From an uncultured Georgenia sp. (GTDB lineage Bacteria; Actinomycetota; Actinomycetes; Actinomycetales; Actinomycetaceae), in contig NZ_CALGNQ010000167.1 of NCBI RefSeq assembly GCF_937958535.1, forward strand, positions 1-24,377: a stretch of DNA of 24,377 nucleotides, written 5' to 3'. The notes below the pieces were generated by a model, which saw nothing but the letters and a program-made list of their open reading frames with translations, ran no database searches and was not told the DNA's origin. A program made the translations under genes and the position numbers. Position 1 is the stretch's first letter. The number at the start of each line of letters is the position of its first letter. Below are positions 1 through 7,232 of this stretch, piece by piece.

Positions 1-69
1 GCTGCTCACCTACTGACGCGACCGCGCCCGCCCCGCCAGAGCGCTGATCCTGCCCCCCGCAAAGCGCCG

Positions 70-106
70 GAGAGCTGAGTTTCCTACTGTCGGGAACTCA
101 GCTCTC
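70..106. terminator. Strong hairpin, probable bidirectional terminator
   Basis: Two 15-nt arms (70-84 and 92-106) pair around a 7-nt loop (85-91). All pairs are Watson-Crick except one that would be G-U in RNA. The hairpin lies just downstream of the fadB stop codon on the minus strand, so it probably ends that operon. It may also end an incoming plus-strand gene. No T-tract follows on either side, as is common for terminators in high-GC actinobacteria. Confidence 0.7.
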
Positions 107-123
107 GACGCAGGGAGGGGATG

Positions 124-2208
124 TCAGGCCGGGAGGTCGGCGACGCCGGGCTCGAGGAAGCGGCGGCCGGTGACGGCCTCGCTGGTACCGGTCCGGTCCA
201 GGTAGGGGGCGATGCCGCCGTTGTGCAGCGGCCAGCCCGCGCCGAGGATCATCCCCAGGTCGACGTCGCGGACGTCCTCCACCACGCCGTCGTCCAGGAG
301 CAGGCGCACCTCCTCGGCCAGCGCCCGCTGCACGCGCCGCAGCACACCCTCGGCGTCGAGCGGCTCGGGCAGCGGCCGCGAGCCGAAGAACCGGTCGAGG
401 TCCTCCCGGACGGGAGAGGCGGCGTTGGGCCGCTCGTCCAGCGTGAACGGCTCGTTCTCGGCGACCATCCGGGCCAGGCCGGGGGAGTGGGGGTAGCGCT
501 CGCCCAACGCCCGGCGCAGCTCGTCCAGCACGTGCATCGCCACCGCCGGTCCGACGAGCTGGATGAGCTGGAAGGGTCCCATCGGCAGACCCATCGCCTG
601 GATCGCCCGGTCGACGTCCGCGGCGGTGGACCCCTCCTCGAGCGCCCCCAGCACCTCGCCGAGCATCCGGATGAGCACCCGGTTGACGACGAAGCCCGGG
701 GCGTCCTGGCAGGCGATGGCGGTCTTGCGGGCGCCCGCGGCGACGGCGAAGGCCGTGGCGTAGGCCGTCTCGGAGGTGTGGGCGGTGCGCACCACCTCGA
801 CGAGCGGCATCTGCGCCACCGGGTTGAAGAAGTGCAGCCCGACGACGCGCTCCGGGTGCTGCAGGCCGCTCGCCATCGCGGTGACCGACAGCGCCGAGGT
901 GTTCGTCGCCAGCACACAGTCCGGGCCCACGACCGGCTCGAGCTCGGCGAAGGCACGCTGCTTGACCGCGAGGTCCTCGAACACCGCCTCGATGACGAGG
1001 TCGCAGCCGGCCAGCGCGGACAGGTCGTCGGTCGCCGAGACCCGCGCCCGCAGCTCGGCGGCGGCGGTCTCGTCCAGCCGGCCGGAGCGCTGCAGCCGCG
1101 CGACCTGCTCGTGGACGTGGCCCACCCCGGCGGCGGCGCGCTCGGCGTCCAGGTCGCGCATCACCACCGGCACCCGCAGCGTGCGGGCGAGCAGGACGGC
1201 GAGCTGGCTCGCCATGAGCCCCGCCCCGAGCAGCCCCACCCGCCGCACCGGGCGGGCGAGCGACTCGTCCGGCGCGTTGTGCGGGCGCCGTGCCCGGCCG
1301 CGGGTGAGGTCGAAGGCGTAGAGCCCGGCCCGCAGCTGGTCGGACATGACGAGGTCGGTGAGCGCGTCGTCCTCGGCGGTGAAGGCCGCCTGCTGGGACG
1401 AGGTGCGTGCCGCGGCGACGAGCTCCAGGGCGCGCTGGGGTGCGGGCGCCCCACCGGCGGCACGCCGCGCGACCACCTCGCGCCGGGCCGCCACGGCCTG
1501 CTCCCAGGCCGCCTCGTCGGCGGTGTGGTCCGGGCGCGCCGGCTCGATGGCGCCGGAGAGCACCTCGGTGACCCACGCCAGGGCACCGTCGCGGAAGTCC
1601 GTCGCCCCGCCGCGCTGGACGGTGTCGACCAGCCCGATGTCCAGCGCCTGCTGGGCCGTGAGCGTGCGCTGCCGGGCCGGGTTGTCGATGATGATGCGCA
1701 GCGCCGCCTCCGGCCCGACGAGCCGCGGCAGCAGGTAGCAGCCGCCCCAGCCGGGCACCAGGCCGAGGGAGGTCTCCGGCAGGCCGAGCGGGGCGGCGTC
1801 GGCCGCGGCGACCCGGTAGCGGCAGGCGAGCGCGAGCTCCAGGCCGCCGCCGAGCGCGAGCCCGTTGACGAGCGCGAAGCTGGGCAGGGAGCGCAGCGCC
1901 GCGACGATGCGGTGGCCCGCCTCGGCGACGTGCCGGGCGTCCTCGGCGTCCCGGATCGAGCCGATGGCTCGCAGGTCCGCGCCGGCCGCGAAGCACCCCT
2001 CGGCCCCGGTGAGGGCGACGGCGCTGAGCTCGCCCTCACCCACCCGTGCGGCACAGCTCGTCAGCGCCTCCTCCAGCGCGGCGATGCTGTGTGGGCCGAG
2101 CGTCGCCGGCCGGCCGTCGACGCCCTCCATGGTGATCAGGGCGAGTGTCCCGGTGGCGAGGCGAACGTCCTCGACGGTGATGGTGGTCGTGGGTTGGGTG
2201 CGTTGCAT
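124..2208 (-). CDS. fadB: FadB-type 3-hydroxyacyl-CoA dehydrogenase / enoyl-CoA hydratase
   Basis: This 694-residue multifunctional beta-oxidation enzyme should hydrate trans-2-enoyl-CoA and oxidise the resulting 3-hydroxyacyl-CoA with NAD+ in the cytoplasm. The N-terminal crotonase domain (about 20-210) carries the oxyanion-hole and acid segment NGLALGGGLELALA near residue 119 and PETSLGLVPGWGG near 143. The NAD-binding dehydrogenase domain begins with the GLLGAGLM loop near residue 323, has the catalytic-histidine motif GLHFFNPVAQMP near 459, and then the C-terminal domain with DAPGFVVNRVL. The ATG at 2208 was chosen because AAGGGAG (2214-2220) sits just upstream and the crotonase domain begins normally; the open frame extends further upstream but only as a shadow of rnd. 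It follows rnd by 85 bases. The thiolase (FadA) partner usually beside such a gene is not in the window. Length and domain order are normal for actinobacterial FadB/FadJ proteins. Substrate chain length cannot be inferred. Confidence 0.95.
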   Translation of the reverse strand: MQRTQPTTTITVEDVRLATGTLALITMEGVDGRPATLGPHSIAALEEALTSCAARVGEGELSAVALTGAEGCFAAGADLRAIGSIRDAEDARHVAEAGHRIVAALRSLPSFALVNGLALGGGLELALACRYRVAAADAAPLGLPETSLGLVPGWGGCYLLPRLVGPEAALRIIIDNPARQRTLTAQQALDIGLVDTVQRGGATDFRDGALAWVTEVLSGAIEPARPDHTADEAAWEQAVAARREVVARRAAGGAPAPQRALELVAAARTSSQQAAFTAEDDALTDLVMSDQLRAGLYAFDLTRGRARRPHNAPDESLARPVRRVGLLGAGLMASQLAVLLARTLRVPVVMRDLDAERAAAGVGHVHEQVARLQRSGRLDETAAAELRARVSATDDLSALAGCDLVIEAVFEDLAVKQRAFAELEPVVGPDCVLATNTSALSVTAMASGLQHPERVVGLHFFNPVAQMPLVEVVRTAHTSETAYATAFAVAAGARKTAIACQDAPGFVVNRVLIRMLGEVLGALEEGSTAADVDRAIQAMGLPMGPFQLIQLVGPAVAMHVLDELRRALGERYPHSPGLARMVAENEPFTLDERPNAASPVREDLDRFFGSRPLPEPLDAEGVLRRVQRALAEEVRLLLDDGVVEDVRDVDLGMILGAGWPLHNGGIAPYLDRTGTSEAVTGRRFLEPGVADLPA

Positions 2209-2241
2209 CGTCACTCCCTTGTGGGCGGCTACCGAGGACCG

Positions 2242-2256
2242 AGGGTACCGGGTACC
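2242..2256 (-). promoter_or_regulatory. Tandem GGGTACC repeat with possible fadB -10 box
   Basis: The plus strand reads GGGTACC twice in a row (2243-2249 and 2250-2256), so two GGTACC palindromes lie 7 bases apart. Read on the minus strand, TACCCT (2247 to 2242) fits a TANNNT -10 box about 35 bases before the fadB start. The gap between rnd and fadB could therefore hold a separate fadB promoter with an operator. No regulator can be assigned. Confidence 0.3.
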
Positions 2257-2293
2257 GTGCGCGGGGAGTGACGGGCGTCCGCGGTGTGGCCGC

Positions 2294-3523
2294 TCAGGCG
2301 CTGCGCAGCGCCTCGGTGAGCGGGCCGTGGGTGAGCTCGACCTGCCACGGCCGGGCGCCCTGCTCCTCCAGCGCCGCCCGTACGGTGTCCTCGTCGATGA
2401 CCTCGGGTGGGCGCCAGGCCAGCTGGCGCTGGGTGGCGGGCGCGAGGAGGTTCTCCTGCGGGACGTCGTGGCTCTCGGCGAGCGCGCGCACCGTGCCCCG
2501 CACCGCCTCCAGCCGCTTGGCCGCTGCCGGGTCCTTCTCCGCCCAGGCGCGGGGCGGGGGCGGCGTGCCGTTGGCGACGGGCAGGCGGCGGGGCGGCAGC
2601 TGCTCCGGCGGGAGGGACAGCGCGCGCTCGACGGCGGCCCACCAGTAGCCGGAGTTGCGGCGGGTGCCCCGGCCGGAGAACTCCGGCAGGGCGACGAGCT
2701 CGCGCTCGCTCTTCGGCAGGGCCACAGCGGCCGCGACGATGGCGCGGTCGGGCAGCACCCGGCCGGGGGAGCGGTCGCGCTTGCGGGCCAGCTCGTCGCG
2801 AGCCTGCCACAGCTCACGGACGACGGCGATGCCCTGCCCGCCGCGCACGACGTGCATCCCGCTCGTGCGGCGCCACGGGTCGACGCGGGGCTCGGGGTCC
2901 GGGGCGAGGCGGACCGCCTCGAACTCCTGCTCGGCCCACTCGAGCTTGCCGGCCTGCTCCAGCTCCGCGGCCAGCCGGTCACGCAGCTCGACGAGGAACT
3001 CCACGTCCAGCGCGGCGTACCGCAGCCAGTCCTCCGGCAGGGGGCGCTGCGACCAGTCGGCGGCCGAGTGCTCCTTGGCGAGCGCGTACCCCAGCTCGTC
3101 GGCGATGAGGGCGCTGAGCCCGACCTTGCTCCGGCCGAGCAGCCGACCGGCGAGCTCGGTGTCGAAGATGCGGTCGGGGTGGAGCCCGAGCTCGTGGAAG
3201 CCGGGCAGGTCCTGGTTGGCGGCGTGGAGGATCCACTCGGTGCCCTCCAGCGCCTCGTTCAGCCCGCTGAGGTCGCCGAACGGGATCGGGTCGATGAGCA
3301 CCGTGCCCGCGCCCTCCCGCCGCAGCTGGACGAGGTAGGTGCGCTGCCCGTAGCGGTGCCCGGAGGCGCGCTCGGCGTCGGCGGCGACCGGTCCGGTCCC
3401 GGCTGCCAGGGCCTCGGTCGCGGCGTCGAGCCCGTCGGTGGTGGAGACGACGGCCGGTGTGCCGTCACGCGGCTCGGTCACCGGCACGAGGGGCGGCGTG
3501 TGCGGAACGTCGGGCTCGGTCAT
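2294..3523 (-). CDS. rnd: Ribonuclease D (DEDDy 3'-5' exonuclease with HRDC domain)
   Basis: This cytoplasmic 3'-5' exoribonuclease probably takes part in tRNA and structured-RNA 3' maturation. The N-terminal DEDDy domain (about 25-205) shows all catalytic residues: D49 and E51 in VAADAERASG, D105 in HAANQDLPGF, and Y169/D173 in RYAALDVEFLVEL. An HRDC-type helical region follows (about 230-310, around WQARDELARKRDRSPGRVLPD), then a second helical region to residue 409. The ATG at 3523 is preferred because a TACGGT -10 box (3536 to 3531) lies exactly 7 nt before it, which fits a leaderless mRNA. In-frame alternatives are ATG 3529 and GTG 3568; neither has a ribosome binding site. The gene follows the DUF3000 gene on the same strand, a pairing common in actinobacteria. 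The 409-residue length is usual for actinobacterial RNase D. Confidence 0.93.
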   Translation of the reverse strand: MTEPDVPHTPPLVPVTEPRDGTPAVVSTTDGLDAATEALAAGTGPVAADAERASGHRYGQRTYLVQLRREGAGTVLIDPIPFGDLSGLNEALEGTEWILHAANQDLPGFHELGLHPDRIFDTELAGRLLGRSKVGLSALIADELGYALAKEHSAADWSQRPLPEDWLRYAALDVEFLVELRDRLAAELEQAGKLEWAEQEFEAVRLAPDPEPRVDPWRRTSGMHVVRGGQGIAVVRELWQARDELARKRDRSPGRVLPDRAIVAAAVALPKSERELVALPEFSGRGTRRNSGYWWAAVERALSLPPEQLPPRRLPVANGTPPPPRAWAEKDPAAAKRLEAVRGTVRALAESHDVPQENLLAPATQRQLAWRPPEVIDEDTVRAALEEQGARPWQVELTHGPLTEALRSA

Positions 3524-3530
3524 GGGCATC

Positions 3531-3536
3531 ACCGTA
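3531..3536 (-). promoter_or_regulatory. Candidate -10 box of rnd (leaderless)
   Basis: TACGGT on the minus strand lies 7 nt before the ATG at 3523, so transcription would start at or next to the start codon. No clear -35 element is visible. Confidence 0.45.
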
Positions 3537-3589
3537 TGCCCGCGGGTCGGTGCACCGGGCGCGGGCACGCGGAAGCGTGACGAAGACCG

Positions 3590-4165
3590 CTAACGGCGGG
3601 GCGTCAGCGCGGTCACCCCGTCCGGCAGCGGCTCGAGGCCGGCGGCCGAGCAGGCCAGCTCGGTCCACGCGTCCAGGTGCGGTCCGAGGTCGGTGGTGTT
3701 CGGCGTCCACGAGGCCCGCACCTCGATCTCCACCTCGCGGCCGCGCAGGGACAGGCCGCCGAAGCTCTCCGACAGCACCCGGGTGACCGTGCCGGACAGC
3801 GAGTGGTAGCCGGCGCCGGCCGAGGTGAGCGCGTCGGTGAGCCAGGCCCAGCCCACCTCCCCCAGGAGCGGGTCGGCACCCAGCTCGTCCTCCAGCTGTG
3901 CGCGCGCCATGACGATGACGCGGAAGGTACCGTGCCAGGCGCTCTGCCCCGCGGGGTCGTGCAGGACGACGAAGCGCCCGCTGCCCAGGAGCGTCTCCGG
4001 ATCGGTCGTCGGGTTGATCTCCGCGGTGAGCGCGAGGGCGTAGGGCGCGATCCGCGTCGGCGGGGGCACCTCCTCGAGGTGAACCTCCGGGCGGCGGTGC
4101 CGTCCGCGCAGACTGAGCAGCGCCTGCTCGAAGTCGGGCGGAACCTGCGCACCGTCGCTGTTCAC
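3590..4165 (-). CDS. DUF3000 family protein
   Basis: This 191-residue protein of unknown function matches the DUF3000 family of actinobacteria by sequence character and by its position directly upstream of rnd. It is a soluble alpha/beta protein with no signal peptide or membrane segment. Recognisable stretches are PPDFEQALLSLR near the N-terminus, GRFVVLHDPAGQSAWHGTFR in the middle, and EIEVRASWTPN near residue 150. The GTG start at 4165 is supported by a TAGCCT -10 box 6 nt upstream, suggesting a leaderless transcript; GAGGGC directly before the GTG is too close to act as a normal ribosome binding site. The gene ends 66 bases before rnd and is divergent from the ATP-grasp gene across an 89-base gap. 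Confidence 0.88.
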   Translation of the reverse strand: MNSDGAQVPPDFEQALLSLRGRHRRPEVHLEEVPPPTRIAPYALALTAEINPTTDPETLLGSGRFVVLHDPAGQSAWHGTFRVIVMARAQLEDELGADPLLGEVGWAWLTDALTSAGAGYHSLSGTVTRVLSESFGGLSLRGREVEIEVRASWTPNTTDLGPHLDAWTELACSAAGLEPLPDGVTALTPRR

Positions 4166-4171
4166 GCCCTC

Positions 4172-4177
4172 AGGCTA
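4172..4177 (-). promoter_or_regulatory. Candidate -10 box of the DUF3000 gene (leaderless)
   Basis: TAGCCT on the minus strand ends 6 nt before the GTG at 4165. Transcription should begin at the start codon. Confidence 0.5.
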
Positions 4178-4213
4178 GGACGCCCGGCCCGCGGGCGCGG
4201 GGTGGCACGCCGA

Positions 4214-4219
4214 TAGACT
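4214..4219 (+). promoter_or_regulatory. Candidate -10 box of the ATP-grasp ligase gene
   Basis: TAGACT lies 35 nt before the GTG at 4255, so the mRNA would have a leader of about 28 nt carrying the ribosome binding site CGAGGAGC (4243-4250). It shares the 89-base divergent region with the DUF3000 promoter. No -35 element is evident. Confidence 0.45.
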
Positions 4220-4254
4220 CACCGCGGCCTGCCCCACCACCCCGAGGAGCCCCC

Positions 4255-5511
4255 GTGACCGACTTCCGCCCGGTGCTGCTCGGCACCGACCTCGGCGTGT
4301 ACTCGATCGCGCGGTCCTTCCACGAGGCGTTCGGCGTGCGGTCGGTCGTCGTGTCGAACCAGCTGCGCGGCCCCGTCGACCACTCACGGATCATCGACAA
4401 CGTCCTCGTCGGGGCGGGCGCGGGCGAGGAGCAGACGGTCGCGGCCCTCCTCGACGTCGCGCGGCGTCACGCCGGCACGCGGCTGCTGCTCGTCGTCAAC
4501 GCCGAGCACGAGGTCGAGATGCTCGTGCGGCACCGGGAGGTGCTGGAGGAGCACTACGTCGTGCCGTACGCGCCCGGCGACGTCCTCACCGCCGCCGCCG
4601 ACAAGTCCGTGCTCGCCGACACGTGCCGGCGACTGGGGATCGCCACCCCCGCGACGCAGCCGGTCGACCTGTCCGCGGCCGCCGACGCCGGGTGGGCACC
4701 GCCGCGCCTGGACCTCACCTTCCCCGTCGTGCTCAAGCCGGCGGTGAGCGCCGAGCACCTCCTCCTCGCCTTCGAGGGCAAGCGGAAGGTCTACACCGCG
4801 GCCGACCAGGCGGAGGCGCAGGACGTCCTGCGCCGCCTGGCGCGGGCGGGGCTGCGCGACGTCGTCCTCGCCCAGGAGCTCATCCCGGGTGACGACACCC
4901 AGGGGCGCACCGTCACCTGCTACGTCGACCGCTCCGGTGAGGTGACGCTCATGGCCTCCGGGCAGCTGCTCCTCCAGCTGCACACCCCGACGATGATCGG
5001 CAACTCCGCGACGATCCTCACCGAGGCCCAGCCGGAGGTCGAGGAGCAGGCCGCCGCGATCCTGCGCGAGCTGGGCTTCACCGGTTTCGCGAACTTCGAC
5101 GTCAAGGTCGACCCGCGCGACGGCCGGGCCCACTTCCTCGACCTCAACCCGCGCATCGGGCGGCCCAACTACTACCTCAACGTCGCCGGCCGGAACCCTG
5201 CCCGCGCGGTCGTCGCGGACTTCGGAGCGGAGCTCGGCCGCGCCGAGACCCCGTCCGGCCCGCTCTACCGCCCTGAGCAGGACCTGGGGGTGTACTCCTA
5301 CCTGCCCTGGCAGCTCGTGCGGCGGTACCTGCCCGACCCCGCGCTGCGCCGGCGGGTGGCCCGGGTACACCGGACCCGGCGTTTCACCCACCCGCTGGCC
5401 TACCCGCTCGACCGCGACCCGCGCCGGGCCTTCTACCGGCTGGCCTCGACGGTCAACCTCGTGCGCGACTTCCGGCGGTACTACCCGGAGCCGACCCCGA
5501 CGGGCCTCTGA
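4255..5511 (+). CDS. ATP-grasp carboxylate-amine ligase, D-aspartate ligase-like
   Basis: This 418-residue soluble ATP-grasp enzyme should activate a carboxylate as an acyl phosphate and join it to an amine. The N-terminal pre-ATP-grasp region contains PVLLGTDLGVYSIARSFHEA, which resembles, from memory, the N-terminus of the Enterococcus D-aspartate ligase Aslfm; overall length is also similar. The ATP-grasp core includes DKSVLADTCRRLGI (about 119-132), the ATP-binding lysine in VVLKPA (about 160), ELIPGDD (about 208) and the metal-binding segment FDVKVD...FLDLNPRIG (about 280-303). The GTG at 4255 has a GAGGAG-type ribosome binding site. Its 3' end overlaps the convergent rlmA gene by 31 bases. 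With two FemXAB genes 2.8 kb downstream it may add D-Asp or D-Glu to a peptidoglycan bridge. That role is inferred; other carboxylate-amine ligase functions remain possible. Confidence 0.85.
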   Translation: MTDFRPVLLGTDLGVYSIARSFHEAFGVRSVVVSNQLRGPVDHSRIIDNVLVGAGAGEEQTVAALLDVARRHAGTRLLLVVNAEHEVEMLVRHREVLEEHYVVPYAPGDVLTAAADKSVLADTCRRLGIATPATQPVDLSAAADAGWAPPRLDLTFPVVLKPAVSAEHLLLAFEGKRKVYTAADQAEAQDVLRRLARAGLRDVVLAQELIPGDDTQGRTVTCYVDRSGEVTLMASGQLLLQLHTPTMIGNSATILTEAQPEVEEQAAAILRELGFTGFANFDVKVDPRDGRAHFLDLNPRIGRPNYYLNVAGRNPARAVVADFGAELGRAETPSGPLYRPEQDLGVYSYLPWQLVRRYLPDPALRRRVARVHRTRRFTHPLAYPLDRDPRRAFYRLASTVNLVRDFRRYYPEPTPTGL

Positions 5512-6368
5512 CCCGCGGCCGGCGGCCGGTAGGTCGTCACGGTGACCGCGACCGTCACCCTCACCGGGTCGGGCAGCCGCGCCACCGCGGCGGCGAGCCG
5601 GTCAGGGGTCACGTGGTGGGCGCTGGGTCCCATGCGCACCTCGTGCACGACGTCGTCGTGGGTCAGCGCGACCTCGTAGCGCACCGGTTCCTCGGTGAGG
5701 GGCGTGAAGGCGGCGAGCTGGCGGGCGAGCCGCTCCTCCTTGTCGGGCGCGACGTCGAGCATGCCGAGCGGCCCGACGAGCTCCCGCAGGTGGTCCGGTG
5801 CCGGGGAGACGACGACGAGCCGTCCCTGCGGGTGCAGCACACGCGCGATCTCCGGGGCGTTGCGGGGGCCGAAGACGCTGAGGACGACGGCGGCCGCACC
5901 GGTGGCGAGCGGCAGGCGCTGCCAGACGTCGGCCCGCACCGCCGCCATCCGCGGGTGGGCCCGCGCGACGCGTCGGGCGGCGTAGGGGGAGAGGTCGACG
6001 TCGAGCCCGACGGCGAGCGGCAGGGCGTCGAGCACGGCCCCGAGGTAGTGGCCGGTGCCGCCGGCGAGGTCGACGACGAGCCGCCCGGCGCCCGCGGCGT
6101 ACCCGGACGTGACCGCCGCGGTGAGGGCCTCGGCGATCGGCCGGTAGTGGCCCCGGCCGAGGAACTCGGCCCGGGCGGCGACCATGTCGGCCGTGTCACC
6201 CTGCCCCGCGCGTGAGCCGCCGGCGAGCAGGGTGAGGTGGCCCTGGCGGGCGATGTCGAAGCCGTGCCCGGCGGCGCAGTGCACGGTGCCGGCCCGCCGC
6301 TCGAGCGCTGCGCCGCACACCGGGCAGCGCAGGTACGGCAGGACGAGGTCGAGGCGGTGCGTCTCCAT
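5481..6368 (-). CDS. rlmA: RlmA-type 23S rRNA (guanine-N1)-methyltransferase
   Basis: This 295-residue SAM-dependent enzyme belongs to the RlmA family, which methylates N1 of a guanine in hairpin 35 of 23S rRNA (G745 or G748 in E. coli numbering). The N-terminal zinc finger is complete: C15 and C18 in CPVC, then C31 and H35 in CAAGH. A SAM-binding loop follows (VVDLAGGTGHYL, about 92-103), with a conserved SVFGPRN segment further on. The family includes the tylosin-resistance enzyme TlrB; the sequence alone does not show which guanine is modified. The ATG at 6368 was chosen because the zinc finger starts right after it and TAGGCT lies 10 nt upstream. The gene is divergent from yaaA and overlaps the ATP-grasp gene by 31 bases, tail to tail. 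Confidence 0.9.
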   Translation of the reverse strand: METHRLDLVLPYLRCPVCGAALERRAGTVHCAAGHGFDIARQGHLTLLAGGSRAGQGDTADMVAARAEFLGRGHYRPIAEALTAAVTSGYAAGAGRLVVDLAGGTGHYLGAVLDALPLAVGLDVDLSPYAARRVARAHPRMAAVRADVWQRLPLATGAAAVVLSVFGPRNAPEIARVLHPQGRLVVVSPAPDHLRELVGPLGMLDVAPDKEERLARQLAAFTPLTEEPVRYEVALTHDDVVHEVRMGPSAHHVTPDRLAAAVARLPDPVRVTVAVTVTTYRPPAAGQRPVGVGSG

Positions 6369-6378
6369 GTCGGGCGCC

Positions 6379-6384
6379 AGCCTA
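6379..6384 (-). promoter_or_regulatory. Candidate -10 box of rlmA
   Basis: TAGGCT on the minus strand ends 10 nt before the ATG at 6368, giving a leader of only a few nucleotides with no room for a ribosome binding site. Confidence 0.45.
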
Positions 6385-6415
6385 TGGGGCGCGCATGTCG
6401 CCATCGACCGTCGCC

Positions 6416-6421
6416 TAGAGT
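6416..6421 (+). promoter_or_regulatory. Candidate -10 box of yaaA (leaderless)
   Basis: TAGAGT ends 7 nt before the GTG at 6429, so the transcript should start at the initiation codon. It shares a 60-base divergent region with the rlmA promoter. Confidence 0.5.
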
Positions 6422-6428
6422 GAGGCCC

Positions 6429-7178
6429 GTGCTCATCCTCCTGCCGCCCTCGGAGTCGAAGTCGTCCCGCAGCAGGGGCAAGCCCGCCGACCCGACCGCG
6501 CTGAGCTTCCGCGAGCTCGTCGAGCCCCGGCGCACCGTCGCCGCCGAGCTCGCCGCGGTCAGCGCCCGTCCCGATGCGACGAGCGTGCTCGGCGTCAGCC
6601 CCAACCTCGCCGACGAGGTGGCCCACAACACCCGGCTCGACACCGCCCCCGCGCTGCCCGTGCGCGACCTGTACACCGGCGTCCTGTACGACGCCCTCGA
6701 CCTCGCCGGTATGGACAGCGCCGCCCGGCGCCGCGCCGGGCGGCTGCTGCTCGTCGTCTCGGCCCTGCACGGGGCGCTGCGGCTGAGCGACCGGGTCGCC
6801 CCGTACCGGCTCTCCATGGGCGTCACCCTGCCGGGCACCGGCCCCCTCGCCCGCTTCTGGCGCCCCCACCTCGAGACGCTGCTGACGACCGCGGCCGGCG
6901 ACGGCGTCGTCGTGGACTGCCGCTCCAGCACCTACGCCGCCGCCGGTGCACCGCGCGGCGCGGCGGCGGAGCGGTGGGTGCAGGTCCGCGTCCCCGGCGC
7001 CAGCCACATGGCCAAGCACACCCGCGGGCTGGTCGCGGGCCACCTGTGCCGCACCGGCGCGCGACCGCGCACCCCGCACGAGCTGGCCGACGCCCTCGCG
7101 CCCGCCTTCACCGTCGCCGGGCCGCACGCCCCCGCCCGGACGGGCCGGCCGTGGGTGCTGGACGTCACTGCGGAATAG
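6429..7178 (+). CDS. yaaA: YaaA family peroxide stress protein
   Basis: This 249-residue cytoplasmic protein belongs to the YaaA (DUF328/UPF0246) family; in E. coli YaaA lowers intracellular free iron during hydrogen peroxide stress. Family hallmarks are the N-terminal ILLPPSESKS, the central LYTGVLYDALD and LLVVSALHGALRLSDRVAPYRLSM, and the C-terminal KHTRGLVAGHL. The frame stays open far upstream, but the GTG at 6429 is the right start: the family motif begins at residue 2 and a TAGAGT -10 box sits 7 nt before it with no ribosome binding site. Length matches the family. The luciferase-like oxidoreductase gene follows after 54 bases and may be co-transcribed or have its own promoter. Confidence 0.92.
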   Translation: MLILLPPSESKSSRSRGKPADPTALSFRELVEPRRTVAAELAAVSARPDATSVLGVSPNLADEVAHNTRLDTAPALPVRDLYTGVLYDALDLAGMDSAARRRAGRLLLVVSALHGALRLSDRVAPYRLSMGVTLPGTGPLARFWRPHLETLLTTAAGDGVVVDCRSSTYAAAGAPRGAAAERWVQVRVPGASHMAKHTRGLVAGHLCRTGARPRTPHELADALAPAFTVAGPHAPARTGRPWVLDVTAE

Positions 7179-7232
7179 AACCTCCCGGCACGGGTTGGCC
7201 CAGGTGACCGACCCCGGACGAAAGGTGCCCGA

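Noticed and set aside
1..16. Possible end of an upstream plus-strand gene (CTG CTC ACC TAC TGA)
   Set aside because: Five codons are too few to show a coding frame or identity. The hairpin at 70-106 would suit a convergent gene, but nothing proves one.
98..2054. Long Arg/Ala/Pro-rich open frames overlapping fadB on both strands
   Set aside because: They arise from GC-rich third positions. Their products are low-complexity and lack domains, while the frame at 124-2208 has full crotonase and dehydrogenase motifs.
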